Of a stretch of 52,278 bases of DNA, positions 31,766 through 39,758 are shown piece after piece. The stretch is from Aquificaceae bacterium (GTDB lineage: Bacteria; Aquificota; Aquificia; Aquificales; Aquificaceae): assembly GCA_025056375.1 (NCBI GenBank), contig JANWWH010000004.1, positions 1-52,278 on the forward strand. Direction: 5' to 3'. The notes under the pieces were generated by a model that ran no database searches, had not been told where the DNA came from, and saw only the letters and a list, made by a program, of their open reading frames with translations. The position numbers and the translations under genes are program-made. Every line of letters starts with the position of its first letter. Position 1 is the first letter of the stretch.

Positions 31766-33858
31766 TAACGAGAAGAGAGCTCCTAAGGCTCGGTGGCTTT
31801 ACCCTTTCGGTGATGCTTATGCCAGAGGGTTACAAAATTTTGAAGGCTGGGGAAACTCCAAAAGGCTACGCACCCAACCTCTGGATAAACCTCTCAAGAG
31901 ACAACTATCTTACGGTCTTCGTCAACAAGTCGGAGATGGGTCAGGGGGTTTATACAGGTCTTCCTATGCTGGTGGCAGAAGAGCTGGACTTTCCCTGGGA
32001 AAGGGTTAGGGTGAGACCTGCACCCGCAGGAAGACCTTACGTGGACCCTAAGATGGGCATACAGCTCACGGGTGGAAGCACCAGCGTTAAGAACATGTAT
32101 GAAATACTTAGGCTCGCGGGTGCTTCCATGAGGGAGATGCTTCTATCCTCCGCCAGTAAGAAATTGAACCTGCCAAAGGAAAAGCTAAGGGCGGAGGGTG
32201 GCTATATATTGACAGGTGAGAGAAAGTATGCCTACGGGGAGTTTTCAGAGCTTGCAAGAAAGGAGCCTCTACCATCAAAACCCAGGCTAAAGGAAGAGAG
32301 AGAGTTTATCTACATAGGCAAATCGCCACCAAGATTGGATGTGCCAGAGAAGGTTGAAGGTAAAGCGGTCTTCGGTATCGATGCTTTTGAAGAGGGCATG
32401 CTCTACGCAGTGGTAGAAAGACCCCCTTACTTCGGCGCCAAGCCTATGAAGGTGGAAACAGGAGAAGCCAAAAAGGTGCCTGGTATAGTGGATGTGTTCA
32501 CCCTTTCCAGCGGGGTGGCGGTCTGCGGAGAATCCTTCTGGTCTTGTCAGAAAGGGAGAGAAAGGCTAAAGGTGGAGTGGAGTGAGAGCTTTGTGAAAGG
32601 TTGGGAGGATAAGGATTTTGAAAAATACTTCAGACAGAAGCTCAAAGAAAGAGGCGAAGTGGTAAGGGTGAAGGGAAGCCCTCAGAGTAGTTTTGAAAAG
32701 GCACCCTTTAAGGTAGAGGAAACTTACATACAGCCCTACCTTTACCATGCTACTATGGAGCCGATGTCCTGTCTTGCCTGGGTCAAGAAAGAAGAGTGCC
32801 TTGTCTACGCACCCACCCAGTCTCAGACCTGGGTTCTGGAGACTGCCAAAAGGATAAGCGGACTACCAGAAAGCAAGATAAGGGTAATCACCACCTATTT
32901 AGGTGGAGGCTTTGGGAGGAAAGCTAATGTGGAGTTTGTGGCGGAAGCTCTCGAGATATCAAAGAGGCTTGGAAAGCCAGTAAAACTCATATACACCAGA
33001 GAGGATGACCTAAAGTCAGGATACTTCAGACCTTACAGTGCTACCCTCATAAGGGCATCCGCAGACAGGGAAGGAAACATAAACTCTCTAAGCTTCAAGA
33101 TAGCAGTTCAGCCCCTTCTTGGCGGAAGGGCTTCTGTGGAAGGTGTAGAAAACATACCATACGCCATACCCAACCTCCATGTGGAAAGGGTAGATGTGGA
33201 GCTCCCAGTTAGCTTCTGGTTCTGGAGGTCTGTGGGTTCAACCCACAACGCCTTTAGCATAGAAAGGGTAATAGACAGGCTCGCCTACGAAGCCAAAAGG
33301 GACGCAGTGGACATTAGATTAAAACTTTTAAAGGACAACCCGGTTGCCTACAGAGTGGTGCAAACGGCCGCAGAAAAGGCAGGCTGGGGTAGTAGACCTA
33401 AAAGGGGTGAAGCCATGGGCATAGCTTACCACTTTTCCTTTGGAAGCCATGCCTGTCATGTGGCGGAGGTTTCTTTGGACAGGAAAAGTGGTAAAGTAAG
33501 GGTTCATAGGGTGGTGGCAGTTATGGATGTGGGGCCTCTGGTGGTGCACCCAGACCTTTTAGTGTCTCAGGTGGAGAGCGGTGTTATTATGGGTTTGAGC
33601 ATGGCTCTCAAAGAAGAGGTCAGGTTCAAAGGCGGTGGTGTGGAAAACACCAACTTCCACACCTATCCTCTTCTAACCATGTCTGAAGCCCCTCAAATAG
33701 AGGTGCATATTCTTACCTCAAATAGGCAGATGGGTGGTGTAGGTGAGCCAGGTCTTCCCCCAACCGCACCGGCGGTAGCCAACGCCTTGCTGTGGGGTTA
33801 TGGAATTAAGGTAAACAGGCTTCCAATGAGCCCGGAGTATATAAAGACGCTTACATGA
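31762..33858 (+). CDS. Molybdopterin-binding large subunit of an IorB-like hydroxylase, Tat-exported
   Basis: 698 aa. A twin-arginine-type N-terminus (MITRRELLRLGGFTLSVMLM) suggests folded export to the periplasm. Moco-domain motifs: VNKSEMGQGVYTGLPMLVAEEL, GGGFGRKANVEFVAEALEIS, and the C-terminal GVGEPGLPPTAPAVANAL with the likely active-site Glu. This matches isoquinoline 1-oxidoreductase beta/aldehyde dehydrogenase IorB proteins, somewhat shorter than many. The usual cytochrome c subunit is not encoded nearby, nor are Moco insertion factors. GGAGGAAAAAC precedes the ATG; the track start at 31702 is too long. Substrate unknown. Confidence 0.9.
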   Translation: MITRRELLRLGGFTLSVMLMPEGYKILKAGETPKGYAPNLWINLSRDNYLTVFVNKSEMGQGVYTGLPMLVAEELDFPWERVRVRPAPAGRPYVDPKMGIQLTGGSTSVKNMYEILRLAGASMREMLLSSASKKLNLPKEKLRAEGGYILTGERKYAYGEFSELARKEPLPSKPRLKEEREFIYIGKSPPRLDVPEKVEGKAVFGIDAFEEGMLYAVVERPPYFGAKPMKVETGEAKKVPGIVDVFTLSSGVAVCGESFWSCQKGRERLKVEWSESFVKGWEDKDFEKYFRQKLKERGEVVRVKGSPQSSFEKAPFKVEETYIQPYLYHATMEPMSCLAWVKKEECLVYAPTQSQTWVLETAKRISGLPESKIRVITTYLGGGFGRKANVEFVAEALEISKRLGKPVKLIYTREDDLKSGYFRPYSATLIRASADREGNINSLSFKIAVQPLLGGRASVEGVENIPYAIPNLHVERVDVELPVSFWFWRSVGSTHNAFSIERVIDRLAYEAKRDAVDIRLKLLKDNPVAYRVVQTAAEKAGWGSRPKRGEAMGIAYHFSFGSHACHVAEVSLDRKSGKVRVHRVVAVMDVGPLVVHPDLLVSQVESGVIMGLSMALKEEVRFKGGGVENTNFHTYPLLTMSEAPQIEVHILTSNRQMGGVGEPGLPPTAPAVANALLWGYGIKVNRLPMSPEYIKTLT

Positions 33859-33918
33859 AGGTGGAGCTGACTTAGTTAGCTGTCTCAAACTTGTGGAAAG
33901 AGAGGTTCTCTTATGTTG

Positions 33919-34293
33919 CTACGCCCTTCCCTCAAAGCCCTCCTCTTCTATACAGGCTGTAGAGGCTTCTTCAAGCCCTTCCATATACTCTATACCCCAC
34001 CGATGCATGGTTTCAAAGATGCCTTCCAGCCTCTTACCTATCTCCGTTAGTTCGTATTCCACCATAGGAGGAACTACTGGATATACAGTTCTCCTAATCA
34101 AGCCACAGGCTTCCAATTCTTTGAGCTGTTTTGAGAGCATCCTTTGGGTTATGCCCGGAATGGACTTCTGGAGCTGAGAGAACCTCTTTTTACCCTCCAT
34201 AAGGTTTTTGAGTATGTATAGCTTCCACTTTCCGCTCAGTATCTGTATGGCGAGCTCAGCCGGACAGGTCGGGCTGCTGTTTTTCAATTTCAT
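33919..34293 (-). CDS. HxlR-family winged-helix regulator with conserved N-terminal Cys
   Basis: 124 aa from ATG 34293 (the track start at 34389 runs into the promoter region). The HxlR domain reads CPAELAIQILSGKWKLYILKNLMEGKKRFSQLQKSIPGITQRMLSKQLKELEACGLIRR. The Cys just before the domain (SSPTCPAE) is where redox-sensing members such as YodB and HypR carry their reactive Cys, and a second Cys lies in EACGLI. It is divergent from a CDGSH-quinone reductase-nitroreductase operon, the type of target regulated by such proteins, so it probably represses that operon. A TATACT box lies 7 nt before its ATG. Confidence 0.9.
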   Translation of the reverse strand: MKLKNSSPTCPAELAIQILSGKWKLYILKNLMEGKKRFSQLQKSIPGITQRMLSKQLKELEACGLIRRTVYPVVPPMVEYELTEIGKRLEGIFETMHRWGIEYMEGLEEASTACIEEEGFEGRA

Positions 34294-34300
34294 GGTTGAT

Positions 34301-34306
34301 AGTATA
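34301..34306 (-). promoter_or_regulatory. -10 box of the HxlR gene, leaderless layout
   Basis: TATACT on minus ends 7 nt before the hxlR-like ATG, with no Shine-Dalgarno. It lies within AGTATATAAC, an AT-rich near-palindrome that could also be part of an operator. Confidence 0.4.
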
Positions 34307-34324
34307 TAACAAACTTGACCCTTC

Positions 34325-34353
34325 TTGACTTTTTCGCCTCCAAACCCTAAACT
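34325..34353 (+). promoter_or_regulatory. Promoter of the CDGSH/quinone reductase/nitroreductase operon
   Basis: TTGACT (34325-34330), a 17-nt spacer, and TAAACT (34348-34353). Predicted start near 34360 leaves a short leader with GAAGGAGGAG before ATG 34383. A second TTGACC lies 10 nt upstream. The element is in the divergent gap with the HxlR regulator gene and is the natural target for it. Confidence 0.5.
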
Positions 34354-34382
34354 TTCTGAGAGAGGATTGAAGGAGGAGAAAA

Positions 34383-34583
34383 ATGGCAAGGCTCGTAAAA
34401 CTTGTAGAAAAGGCTCCCTACAAGCTGGAAGCAGGAGAGGAAACCTACTACCTTTGCCAGTGCGGGCTTTCCAAAAAGTTTCCCTTTTGTGATGGTTCTC
34501 ACAAAAGGACGAAGGACGAAGAAGGAGGGAAGCTATACCTATACGATGAAAACACGAGGATTGAGATAAAACTACAGGGGTGA
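34383..34583 (+). CDS. CDGSH-type [2Fe-2S] protein
   Basis: 66 aa. The mitoNEET-type motif CQCGLSKKFPFCDGSH (C-x-C-x2-S-x3-P-x-C-D-G-S-H) is complete, giving a 3Cys-1His cluster that is redox- and pH-sensitive. First gene of the operon divergent from the HxlR regulator; strong ribosome site GAAGGAGGAG. A role in electron transfer or Fe-S/redox signalling with the downstream flavoenzymes is inference. Confidence 0.92.
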   Translation: MARLVKLVEKAPYKLEAGEETYYLCQCGLSKKFPFCDGSHKRTKDEEGGKLYLYDENTRIEIKLQG

Positions 34584-34587
34584 AGCC

Positions 34588-34812
34588 ATGGAAAGGTTGA
34601 AGGAAGAAAGGCTTCAGGAATACATGAAAAGGCTTGAGAATCTCCGGGAAATCTTAAGGTCCTGCGAAAGCGAAGCGGAAGAGTGTCTTGCCCTTGCACC
34701 TACGGAAGCCTGCAGGAGTATGATGAGAGACCTCCTCCACAGCCTGAGGACGGGCGGTCAATCCGTAGTAGAATCTATAGAATACTGGCGATATCAGCTG
34801 GAGGAGGGCTAA
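34588..34812 (+). CDS. Small helical protein of unknown function
   Basis: 74 aa, strongly helical (MERLKEERLQEYMKRLENLREILRSCESEAEECLALAPTEACRSMM...), with three Cys spaced at about 26, 33 and 43. No family recognised. It is 4 nt after the CDGSH gene and 1 nt before the quinone reductase gene, so it belongs to the operon. The Cys spacing may suit metal or redox chemistry, but that is speculation. Confidence 0.7.
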   Translation: MERLKEERLQEYMKRLENLREILRSCESEAEECLALAPTEACRSMMRDLLHSLRTGGQSVVESIEYWRYQLEEG

Positions 34813-34813
34813 G

Positions 34814-35392
34814 GTGGTTACTGTCATATACGCCCATCCAAACCCTAAAAGTTTTAACCACTCCATAAAAGAAGAGGTCATAGGAGTTCTGAGGTCAAAG
34901 GGTAGGCACTATGAGTTAAGAGACCTCTACGCCCTAGGTTTTAATCCTGTGCTGTCCGCAAGGGACTTTGAAACTTTCCTTTCGGGTGGCGTCCCCGAAG
35001 ATGTTAAAAGGGAGCAGGAGATAATAAAGGCTTCAGAGCTCCTTCTTTTTATATACCCCATATGGTGGACGGGCATGCCTGCCATCCTCAAGGGCTACAT
35101 AGACAGGGTTTTTAGCTACGGCTTTGCCTACGAGGAAAAGGAAGGAGAGCTTGTAGGGCTTCTATCTGATAAGAGGGCGGTGGTCATAAATACGCTGGGT
35201 GCCTCCGCCCTTGACTACGGTCCCTCTGGTATGGAAGAGTGTTTGAGAAAGACTATGGATACGGGCATATTTAAGTTCTGCGGGATAGAGGTAGTGGAAC
35301 ACATATTCCTGTATGCGGTGCCTTATGTAGGAGAGGAAGAGAGGAAAAACATGCTCCATCAGGTCAAAAAATCTCTGGAGGAGGTCCTGTGA
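34814..35392 (+). CDS. NAD(P)H:quinone oxidoreductase, flavodoxin-fold (KefF/MdaB/NQO1-like)
   Basis: 192 aa. The FMN/FAD-binding opening VIYAHPNPKSFNHSIKEEV and the family element LLLFIYPIWWTGMPAILKGYIDRVFSYGFAY are unmistakable; a NTLGAS loop follows. Such enzymes reduce quinones by two electrons, avoiding semiquinone formation. The GTG start follows GGAGGAGGGC in the end of the preceding gene. Overlaps the nitroreductase gene by 4 nt, so is coupled to it. Confidence 0.92.
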   Translation: MVTVIYAHPNPKSFNHSIKEEVIGVLRSKGRHYELRDLYALGFNPVLSARDFETFLSGGVPEDVKREQEIIKASELLLFIYPIWWTGMPAILKGYIDRVFSYGFAYEEKEGELVGLLSDKRAVVINTLGASALDYGPSGMEECLRKTMDTGIFKFCGIEVVEHIFLYAVPYVGEEERKNMLHQVKKSLEEVL

Positions 35393-36009
35393 AAGAGTGT
35401 TTAAAACTTATAAAGGAGAGGCGTTCCATAACCTTCTTTGATCCCCATAAGGAGGTTCCAGAGGAGCTAATAAAAGAGATACTTGAAGTCTCCGCCACCG
35501 CACCCTCCGGCTACAACCTACAACCCTGGGAGGTGATAGTGGTAAGAGATAGGGAGAAAAAGAAAAGGCTCAAAGAGATATGCTACGGTCAGCAGAAGGT
35601 GGAAGATGCCAGCGCTAACATAGTGCTTTTGGCGAACACGAGGGCAGGCTTTGAGCATGTGGATAGGGTTCTCCAAAGCTGGGAAGAGCTGGGCTACATA
35701 AAGCCAGAGGCAAGAGAAAGCTTGAGGCTTCAGATAATCTCAGGTTGGCAGGACCCACAAAGGGCTTTTAGGAAGGCGGTAAGAGACACTGCCCTCTTTG
35801 GCATGACTATTATGATAACCGCAAGGGCATACGGACTTGAGACCCACCCCATGGAAGGCTACGATGAGCAAAAGCTCAAGGAGTTTCTGGGTGTAGAGGA
35901 GCACAAGGTAATTCCTATGATTATAGCCATTGGCTACAAGGACCCAACAAAAGAGCTCCTTCCGAGAGCTTATCGTTTTTCCTTTGAGGAGTTTGGAAAG
36001 TTTCTTTGA
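35389..36009 (+). CDS. Nitroreductase-family FMN oxidoreductase
   Basis: 206 aa. N-terminal KERRSITFFDPHKEVPEELIKEILEVSATAPSGYNLQPWEVIVV is the classic nitroreductase FMN-binding start (Arg-Arg-Ser and the SGYNLQPW element); the C-terminal VIPMIIAIGYKDP is also typical. It reduces quinones, nitro compounds or flavins using NAD(P)H. GTG start with GGAGGAGG upstream. Its partnership with the flavodoxin-type quinone reductase and the HxlR regulator resembles YodB-controlled genes of Bacillus (azoR1, yodC). Confidence 0.92.
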   Translation: MKECLKLIKERRSITFFDPHKEVPEELIKEILEVSATAPSGYNLQPWEVIVVRDREKKKRLKEICYGQQKVEDASANIVLLANTRAGFEHVDRVLQSWEELGYIKPEARESLRLQIISGWQDPQRAFRKAVRDTALFGMTIMITARAYGLETHPMEGYDEQKLKEFLGVEEHKVIPMIIAIGYKDPTKELLPRAYRFSFEEFGKFL

Positions 36010-36749
36010 TGGAAGGTTACCTTTTAGCCCTTGTGGCTTCCTTCCTCGCGGGTGGTATAAACTCTGTGGCTGGCGGTGGGACGCTTATAACCTTCCCTAC
36101 CCTTTTGTGGCTTGGGCTTGACCCAGTCGTGGCAAACATAACAAACACGGTTGCCCTTTGGACAGGCTCTCTTTTAGGTCTTTTTGGCTTCAAAGAGAGG
36201 ATAGCTCAGGTGAAGAGCCTTATTCTACCCTTTCTGGTAAGTTCCTCTCTGGGTGCAGTGTTTGGTGCTCTGATACTCATAAACACACCTTCTCAGACCT
36301 TCAGGTCTTTGGTGCCTTTCCTCATACTCTTTGCAGTTTCTATGCTTGCGGGGGGTGAGGTTATAAAGAAGCTTATCGCAAGGTTTACACCGGAGGATAA
36401 GAGCATTCCCCTCTTCCTCCAGTTTGTGACAGGTGTATACGGAAGCTATTTTGGCGCGGGTATCGGTATCATGATGCTGGCAAGTCTTACGCTTTCCGGT
36501 GTCCATAATATACATACCGCCAATGCCCTGAAAAACCTGCTGGGCTTTTCCATAAACCTGCTTGGGGCTCTGCTTTTTCTCCTGAGCGGTAAGGTTAGCT
36601 GGCTTCACGCGCTGTTTATGATGCCGGGGTTTGCCCTTGGTGGTTATGTAGGTGCGAGGCTCTCTCAAAGGTTCAAACCCGGCAAGGTCAGGCTTTTTGT
36701 GGTTCTCTGGGGACTTTCTATAAGCTTATACATGGCAATGGCAACATAG
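36009..36749 (+). CDS. TauE/SafE-family membrane transporter
   Basis: 246 aa with about eight hydrophobic segments. The N-terminal FLAGGINSVAGGGTLITFPTLLWLG and the mid-protein repeat FVTGVYGSYFGAGIGIMMLASLTLSGV are the two TauE/SafE signatures. Family members export sulfite, sulfonates or small organic acids. I use the ATG at 36009, which overlaps the nitroreductase stop by 1 nt, rather than the TTG at 36006. Last gene of the redox operon; substrate unknown. Confidence 0.88.
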   Translation: MEGYLLALVASFLAGGINSVAGGGTLITFPTLLWLGLDPVVANITNTVALWTGSLLGLFGFKERIAQVKSLILPFLVSSSLGAVFGALILINTPSQTFRSLVPFLILFAVSMLAGGEVIKKLIARFTPEDKSIPLFLQFVTGVYGSYFGAGIGIMMLASLTLSGVHNIHTANALKNLLGFSINLLGALLFLLSGKVSWLHALFMMPGFALGGYVGARLSQRFKPGKVRLFVVLWGLSISLYMAMAT

Positions 36750-36779
36750 CCAGCGCACTTAAGTAAGCCCCGCATGTTC

Positions 36780-36785
36780 TATAAT
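36780..36785 (+). promoter_or_regulatory. -10 box before the DUF420 gene
   Basis: TATAAT ends 8 nt before ATG 36794; no Shine-Dalgarno is present, so the leader would be about 1-2 nt. No convincing -35. It implies a new transcription unit after the TauE gene. Confidence 0.4.
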
Positions 36786-36793
36786 AATAGTTG

Positions 36794-37222
36794 ATGCTGA
36801 TAAGCATAGTAACCCTTTTGAGCATGCTAACCATATCTGTGAGTGGTGTGGCTATCCTTTTGGGCATACTTCTCATAAAAGCAGGAAAAAGGGAAGCTCA
36901 CAAAAAGGCTATGATAACCGCCTCTGTTTTTGCCCTCCTTTTTGTCCTCCTCTACGTATTGAGAAACCTCCTTCAGGCGCAGGGTCTTATACCAGTAGGA
37001 AAATACGAGGGACCCTACAGGGGGCTTTTCTTATTCATACTTTGGTCTCACACCGCCCTTGCCATAGTGAACTTTCCCCTTGCGGTGATAACCCTTAGAT
37101 ATGCCTTTAAGGGGCTTTTTGAAAAGCACCGGAAGATAGCACCTCTGACCGCCTTCGTCTGGGTTTATGTGGCGGTCACCGGCTGGCTCATATTCTACTT
37201 TATGCAGTTTCTGAACCGATGA
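36794..37222 (+). CDS. DUF420 (CtaM/YozB-like) membrane protein
   Basis: 142 aa, four membrane helices with conserved charged or His residues at their edges (HKKAMITASVFALLFVLLYVLRN, LFILWSHTALAIVNFPLAVITLRYAFKGLFEKHRKIAPLTAFVWVYVAVTGW). DUF420 proteins include CtaM of Staphylococcus, required for haem-A-containing aa3 oxidase activity, so this may serve the ctaCDE oxidase about 25 kb away (inference). ATG at 36794 is preferred over the TTG at 36791. Overlaps ispF by 4 nt. Confidence 0.82.
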   Translation: MLISIVTLLSMLTISVSGVAILLGILLIKAGKREAHKKAMITASVFALLFVLLYVLRNLLQAQGLIPVGKYEGPYRGLFLFILWSHTALAIVNFPLAVITLRYAFKGLFEKHRKIAPLTAFVWVYVAVTGWLIFYFMQFLNR

Positions 37223-37692
37223 ACTTCAAGGTAGGTCTTGGCTTTGATGCCCATCTCTTTGAGGAGGGCAAGCCCCTAAAGCTAGGCGGTGTTCTAATAG
37301 ACTCTCCTGTGGGTTTAAAAGGACATTCGGATGGAGATGCTCTCCTGCACGCCATAACGGATGCCATACTGGGTGCTCTGGGTGAACAGGACATAGGAGA
37401 AATATTCTCCGACAGAGACCCCAGATGGAAAGATGCGGACTCTCAGGTCTTCCTTAAGGAAGCCCTGAGAAGGATGGAAGAGAAGGGATACCGGATAGCA
37501 AACCTGGACTGCGTGGTGGTGGCTGACCAGCCAAAGATATCGCCCCATAAGGAAGCTATAAGAAAAAGGCTTGCCGAGCTCCTACGCGTTCCCGTGGAGG
37601 CTCTATCCCTTAAGGGGAAGACCAGAGAGGGTCTTTGTAAAGAAGAGGGGCTTGCCTGCTTTTGCACCGTGCTCCTGATTCATGAAGGTTAG
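37219..37692 (+). CDS. ispF: 2-C-methyl-D-erythritol 2,4-cyclodiphosphate synthase
   Basis: 157 aa, standard length; makes MEcPP in the MEP isoprenoid pathway. Zinc ligands are in GLGFDAHLF (Asp10, His12) and the following His of GHSDGDALLHAITDAILGALGEQDIGEIF; the ring-binding DSQVFL and KGKTREGLC (the -KATTxE-like loop) are present. Cytoplasmic homotrimer. Overlaps both neighbours (4 nt with DUF420, 11 nt with the patatin gene), so is co-translated with them. Confidence 0.96.
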   Translation: MNFKVGLGFDAHLFEEGKPLKLGGVLIDSPVGLKGHSDGDALLHAITDAILGALGEQDIGEIFSDRDPRWKDADSQVFLKEALRRMEEKGYRIANLDCVVVADQPKISPHKEAIRKRLAELLRVPVEALSLKGKTREGLCKEEGLACFCTVLLIHEG

Positions 37693-38428
37693 CCTTGCCC
37701 TCTCCGGTGGTGCTGTCAGGGGTGTTGCCCACATAGGGGTTATAAAGGCTCTTGAGGAGCTGGGTTTTGAAATAGTTGCGGTCAGCGGCGTGAGCGCAGG
37801 TGCCCTCGTGGGTGCCTTCTACTGCGACCGCTACACACCGGAGGAGATGCTGAAGATAGTAAAGTCTAAGGACTGGCTTAGATATCTAAAACCCACAGTT
37901 CCAAGGCTTGGGCTCGTATCACTCAGGGGTGCAGAAAAGTATCTAAGAGAGAGGCTTTCTGGAGAAAACTTTGAAGACCTGTCCAGGAAGCTCTTTGTGG
38001 GTGCAGTGGACATAAAAAGCGGTAAGACCCTCTATTTTGACAGTGGAAGCCTCTTTCCTGCCCTGCTGGGCAGTTGTGCCCTTCCGGGCATCTTTGAGCC
38101 TGTCAAATACAAAAACTACCTTCTTGTGGATGGTGGTATAACCAACAACCTGCCCGTCGAACCCCTGATGGGTATAGAGGGGATTGTAGTGGGCGTGGAT
38201 GTTAACCCTAACACGCCTATGGAGAGCGTGGGGAATATATTTCAGATACTTGTGAGAAGTTTTTTGCTCTCTGTTAGGTCAAATGTGGACAAGAGGAAGG
38301 AGCTTTGCCATGTGGTCATAGAACCCGACCTGCAGGGTTATTCACCTCTGAGCCTTTTCAAAACGGAAGAAATATACAAGCTCGGCTACGAAAAGACCAT
38401 GAGCCTCATGAGGTCCTATGTCCAATAA
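37682..38428 (+). CDS. Patatin-like phospholipase (RssA type)
   Basis: 248 aa. The oxyanion loop LSGGAVRGVAHIGV, the nucleophile elbow GVSAG (Ser38) and the catalytic Asp in LLVDGGITNNLPVEPL form the Ser-Asp dyad of patatin lipases. Likely hydrolyses acyl esters of membrane lipids. No signal peptide or membrane helix, so cytoplasmic or peripheral. Overlaps ispF by 11 nt and the MATE gene by 11 nt. Confidence 0.9.
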   Translation: MKVSLALSGGAVRGVAHIGVIKALEELGFEIVAVSGVSAGALVGAFYCDRYTPEEMLKIVKSKDWLRYLKPTVPRLGLVSLRGAEKYLRERLSGENFEDLSRKLFVGAVDIKSGKTLYFDSGSLFPALLGSCALPGIFEPVKYKNYLLVDGGITNNLPVEPLMGIEGIVVGVDVNPNTPMESVGNIFQILVRSFLLSVRSNVDKRKELCHVVIEPDLQGYSPLSLFKTEEIYKLGYEKTMSLMRSYVQ

Positions 38429-39758
38429 CCGGGTGCTCATAGACCCCTCTGAGGGCAAGCTGAGGGTAGCGGGTAGAGTTTTAAAGTTAGCTCTTCCCAT
38501 CGTGCTATCCAACCTTCTTTATACGGTAGAAAGTGCCTTTTCCATCATCCTGGTCTCCGGGCTATCCGCCATCGCAGTGGCTGCGGTGGGCTATTCAGCC
38601 AGCATGCTCTGGTTTATCTATTCTCTTATGGCTCTTGCCTATACGGGAACATCCGTGCTTGTCGCCCAGAGGGTTGGTGCGGGCAAAGACCCGTCCCCTG
38701 CCCTTCTATGGGGTATCCTTTTGGCTGTCCTTATAGCTCTGCCCCTGACCTTCTTTGGTGAGGAGCTTGTTTCTTATCTCATGCTTGTCTTCGGTGCCTC
38801 CGAAAGGGTGGCAGAGCTTGCAAGGGATTACCTCAAACCTGTCTTTCTCTTCATCACCGTGGGCTTTGTCACCAACACCATATACGCTGGCTACAACGGT
38901 TATGGAGATACCAAAACGCCCTTCAAGGTAGCCCTCCTTATGAATTTAGTTAACATAGGCTCCGCCTACCTTCTCATATACGGAAAGTTTGGCTTGCCAA
39001 GGCTTGAGGTAGCGGGTGCGGGTTGGGGTATAGCCCTCTCTGAGCTGGTAGGTCTTTGTTTTTACCTATACCTCTACCTGCGCCACCGGAAGCCCTTCCC
39101 TATAAGCTTCCACCTTGACAGGACTATTCTCTTGCAGATGTTAAAAATAGGAACACCTACAGCCATAGAGAGGGCTTTTACCAGTCTTTCCTTTAACATA
39201 TTCGTGGGTTTGGTTGCCCAGTTTGGTGACAAGGTTCTCGCCGCCCATCAGGTAGGACTAAGGGTGGAAAGCCTATCCTTTATGGTAGGCTTTGGCATGA
39301 TGATAGCCTCCACTACCCTCTCCGGTCAGAACTACGGGGCAAAGAATTTCAGAGGTCTTGATTATGGCGTAAGGGTCAGCGCCCACACTACCGCCCTTAT
39401 AATGGGCTTTGTGGGTCTTTTTCTTCTCCTTTTCCCCAGACATTTTTCCCTTATCTTTACGAGAGACCCTGAGGTTATAGACTATGCGGTCTATTATCTG
39501 GTTATAGTTGCCCTGTCTCAACCGCAGATGGCGTATGCCAGCATCTTTTCTGGCTCTCTCAAGGGTATGGGCAAGACCCACCTGCCCCTTTTGGTAAACC
39601 TCTCTTCCTTCTGGCTTTTCAGGATAATACCCTCCATGCTCGTCCTCAAGCTTCTGCCGCATCCCGTAGTCCCCTGGTTTTTCATGAGCCTTGAAACCAC
39701 CCTTAGAGCTCTCGTATTCTACTGGGTCTATAGGAGAGAGGTGAGGAAAAACCTATGA
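38418..39758 (+). CDS. MATE-family multidrug/toxin exporter
   Basis: 446 aa, 12 membrane helices in two related halves (for example SGLSAIAVAAVGYSASMLWFIYS and the second-half FVGLVAQFGDKVLAAHQVGLRVESLSFMVGFGMMIA). NorM/DinF-type exporter using Na+ or H+. The GTPxAIERAF motif opening the second half and GGTG-like turns fit the family. It overlaps the end of the convergent GGDEF gene by 6 nt. Confidence 0.93.
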   Translation: MSNNRVLIDPSEGKLRVAGRVLKLALPIVLSNLLYTVESAFSIILVSGLSAIAVAAVGYSASMLWFIYSLMALAYTGTSVLVAQRVGAGKDPSPALLWGILLAVLIALPLTFFGEELVSYLMLVFGASERVAELARDYLKPVFLFITVGFVTNTIYAGYNGYGDTKTPFKVALLMNLVNIGSAYLLIYGKFGLPRLEVAGAGWGIALSELVGLCFYLYLYLRHRKPFPISFHLDRTILLQMLKIGTPTAIERAFTSLSFNIFVGLVAQFGDKVLAAHQVGLRVESLSFMVGFGMMIASTTLSGQNYGAKNFRGLDYGVRVSAHTTALIMGFVGLFLLLFPRHFSLIFTRDPEVIDYAVYYLVIVALSQPQMAYASIFSGSLKGMGKTHLPLLVNLSSFWLFRIIPSMLVLKLLPHPVVPWFFMSLETTLRALVFYWVYRREVRKNL

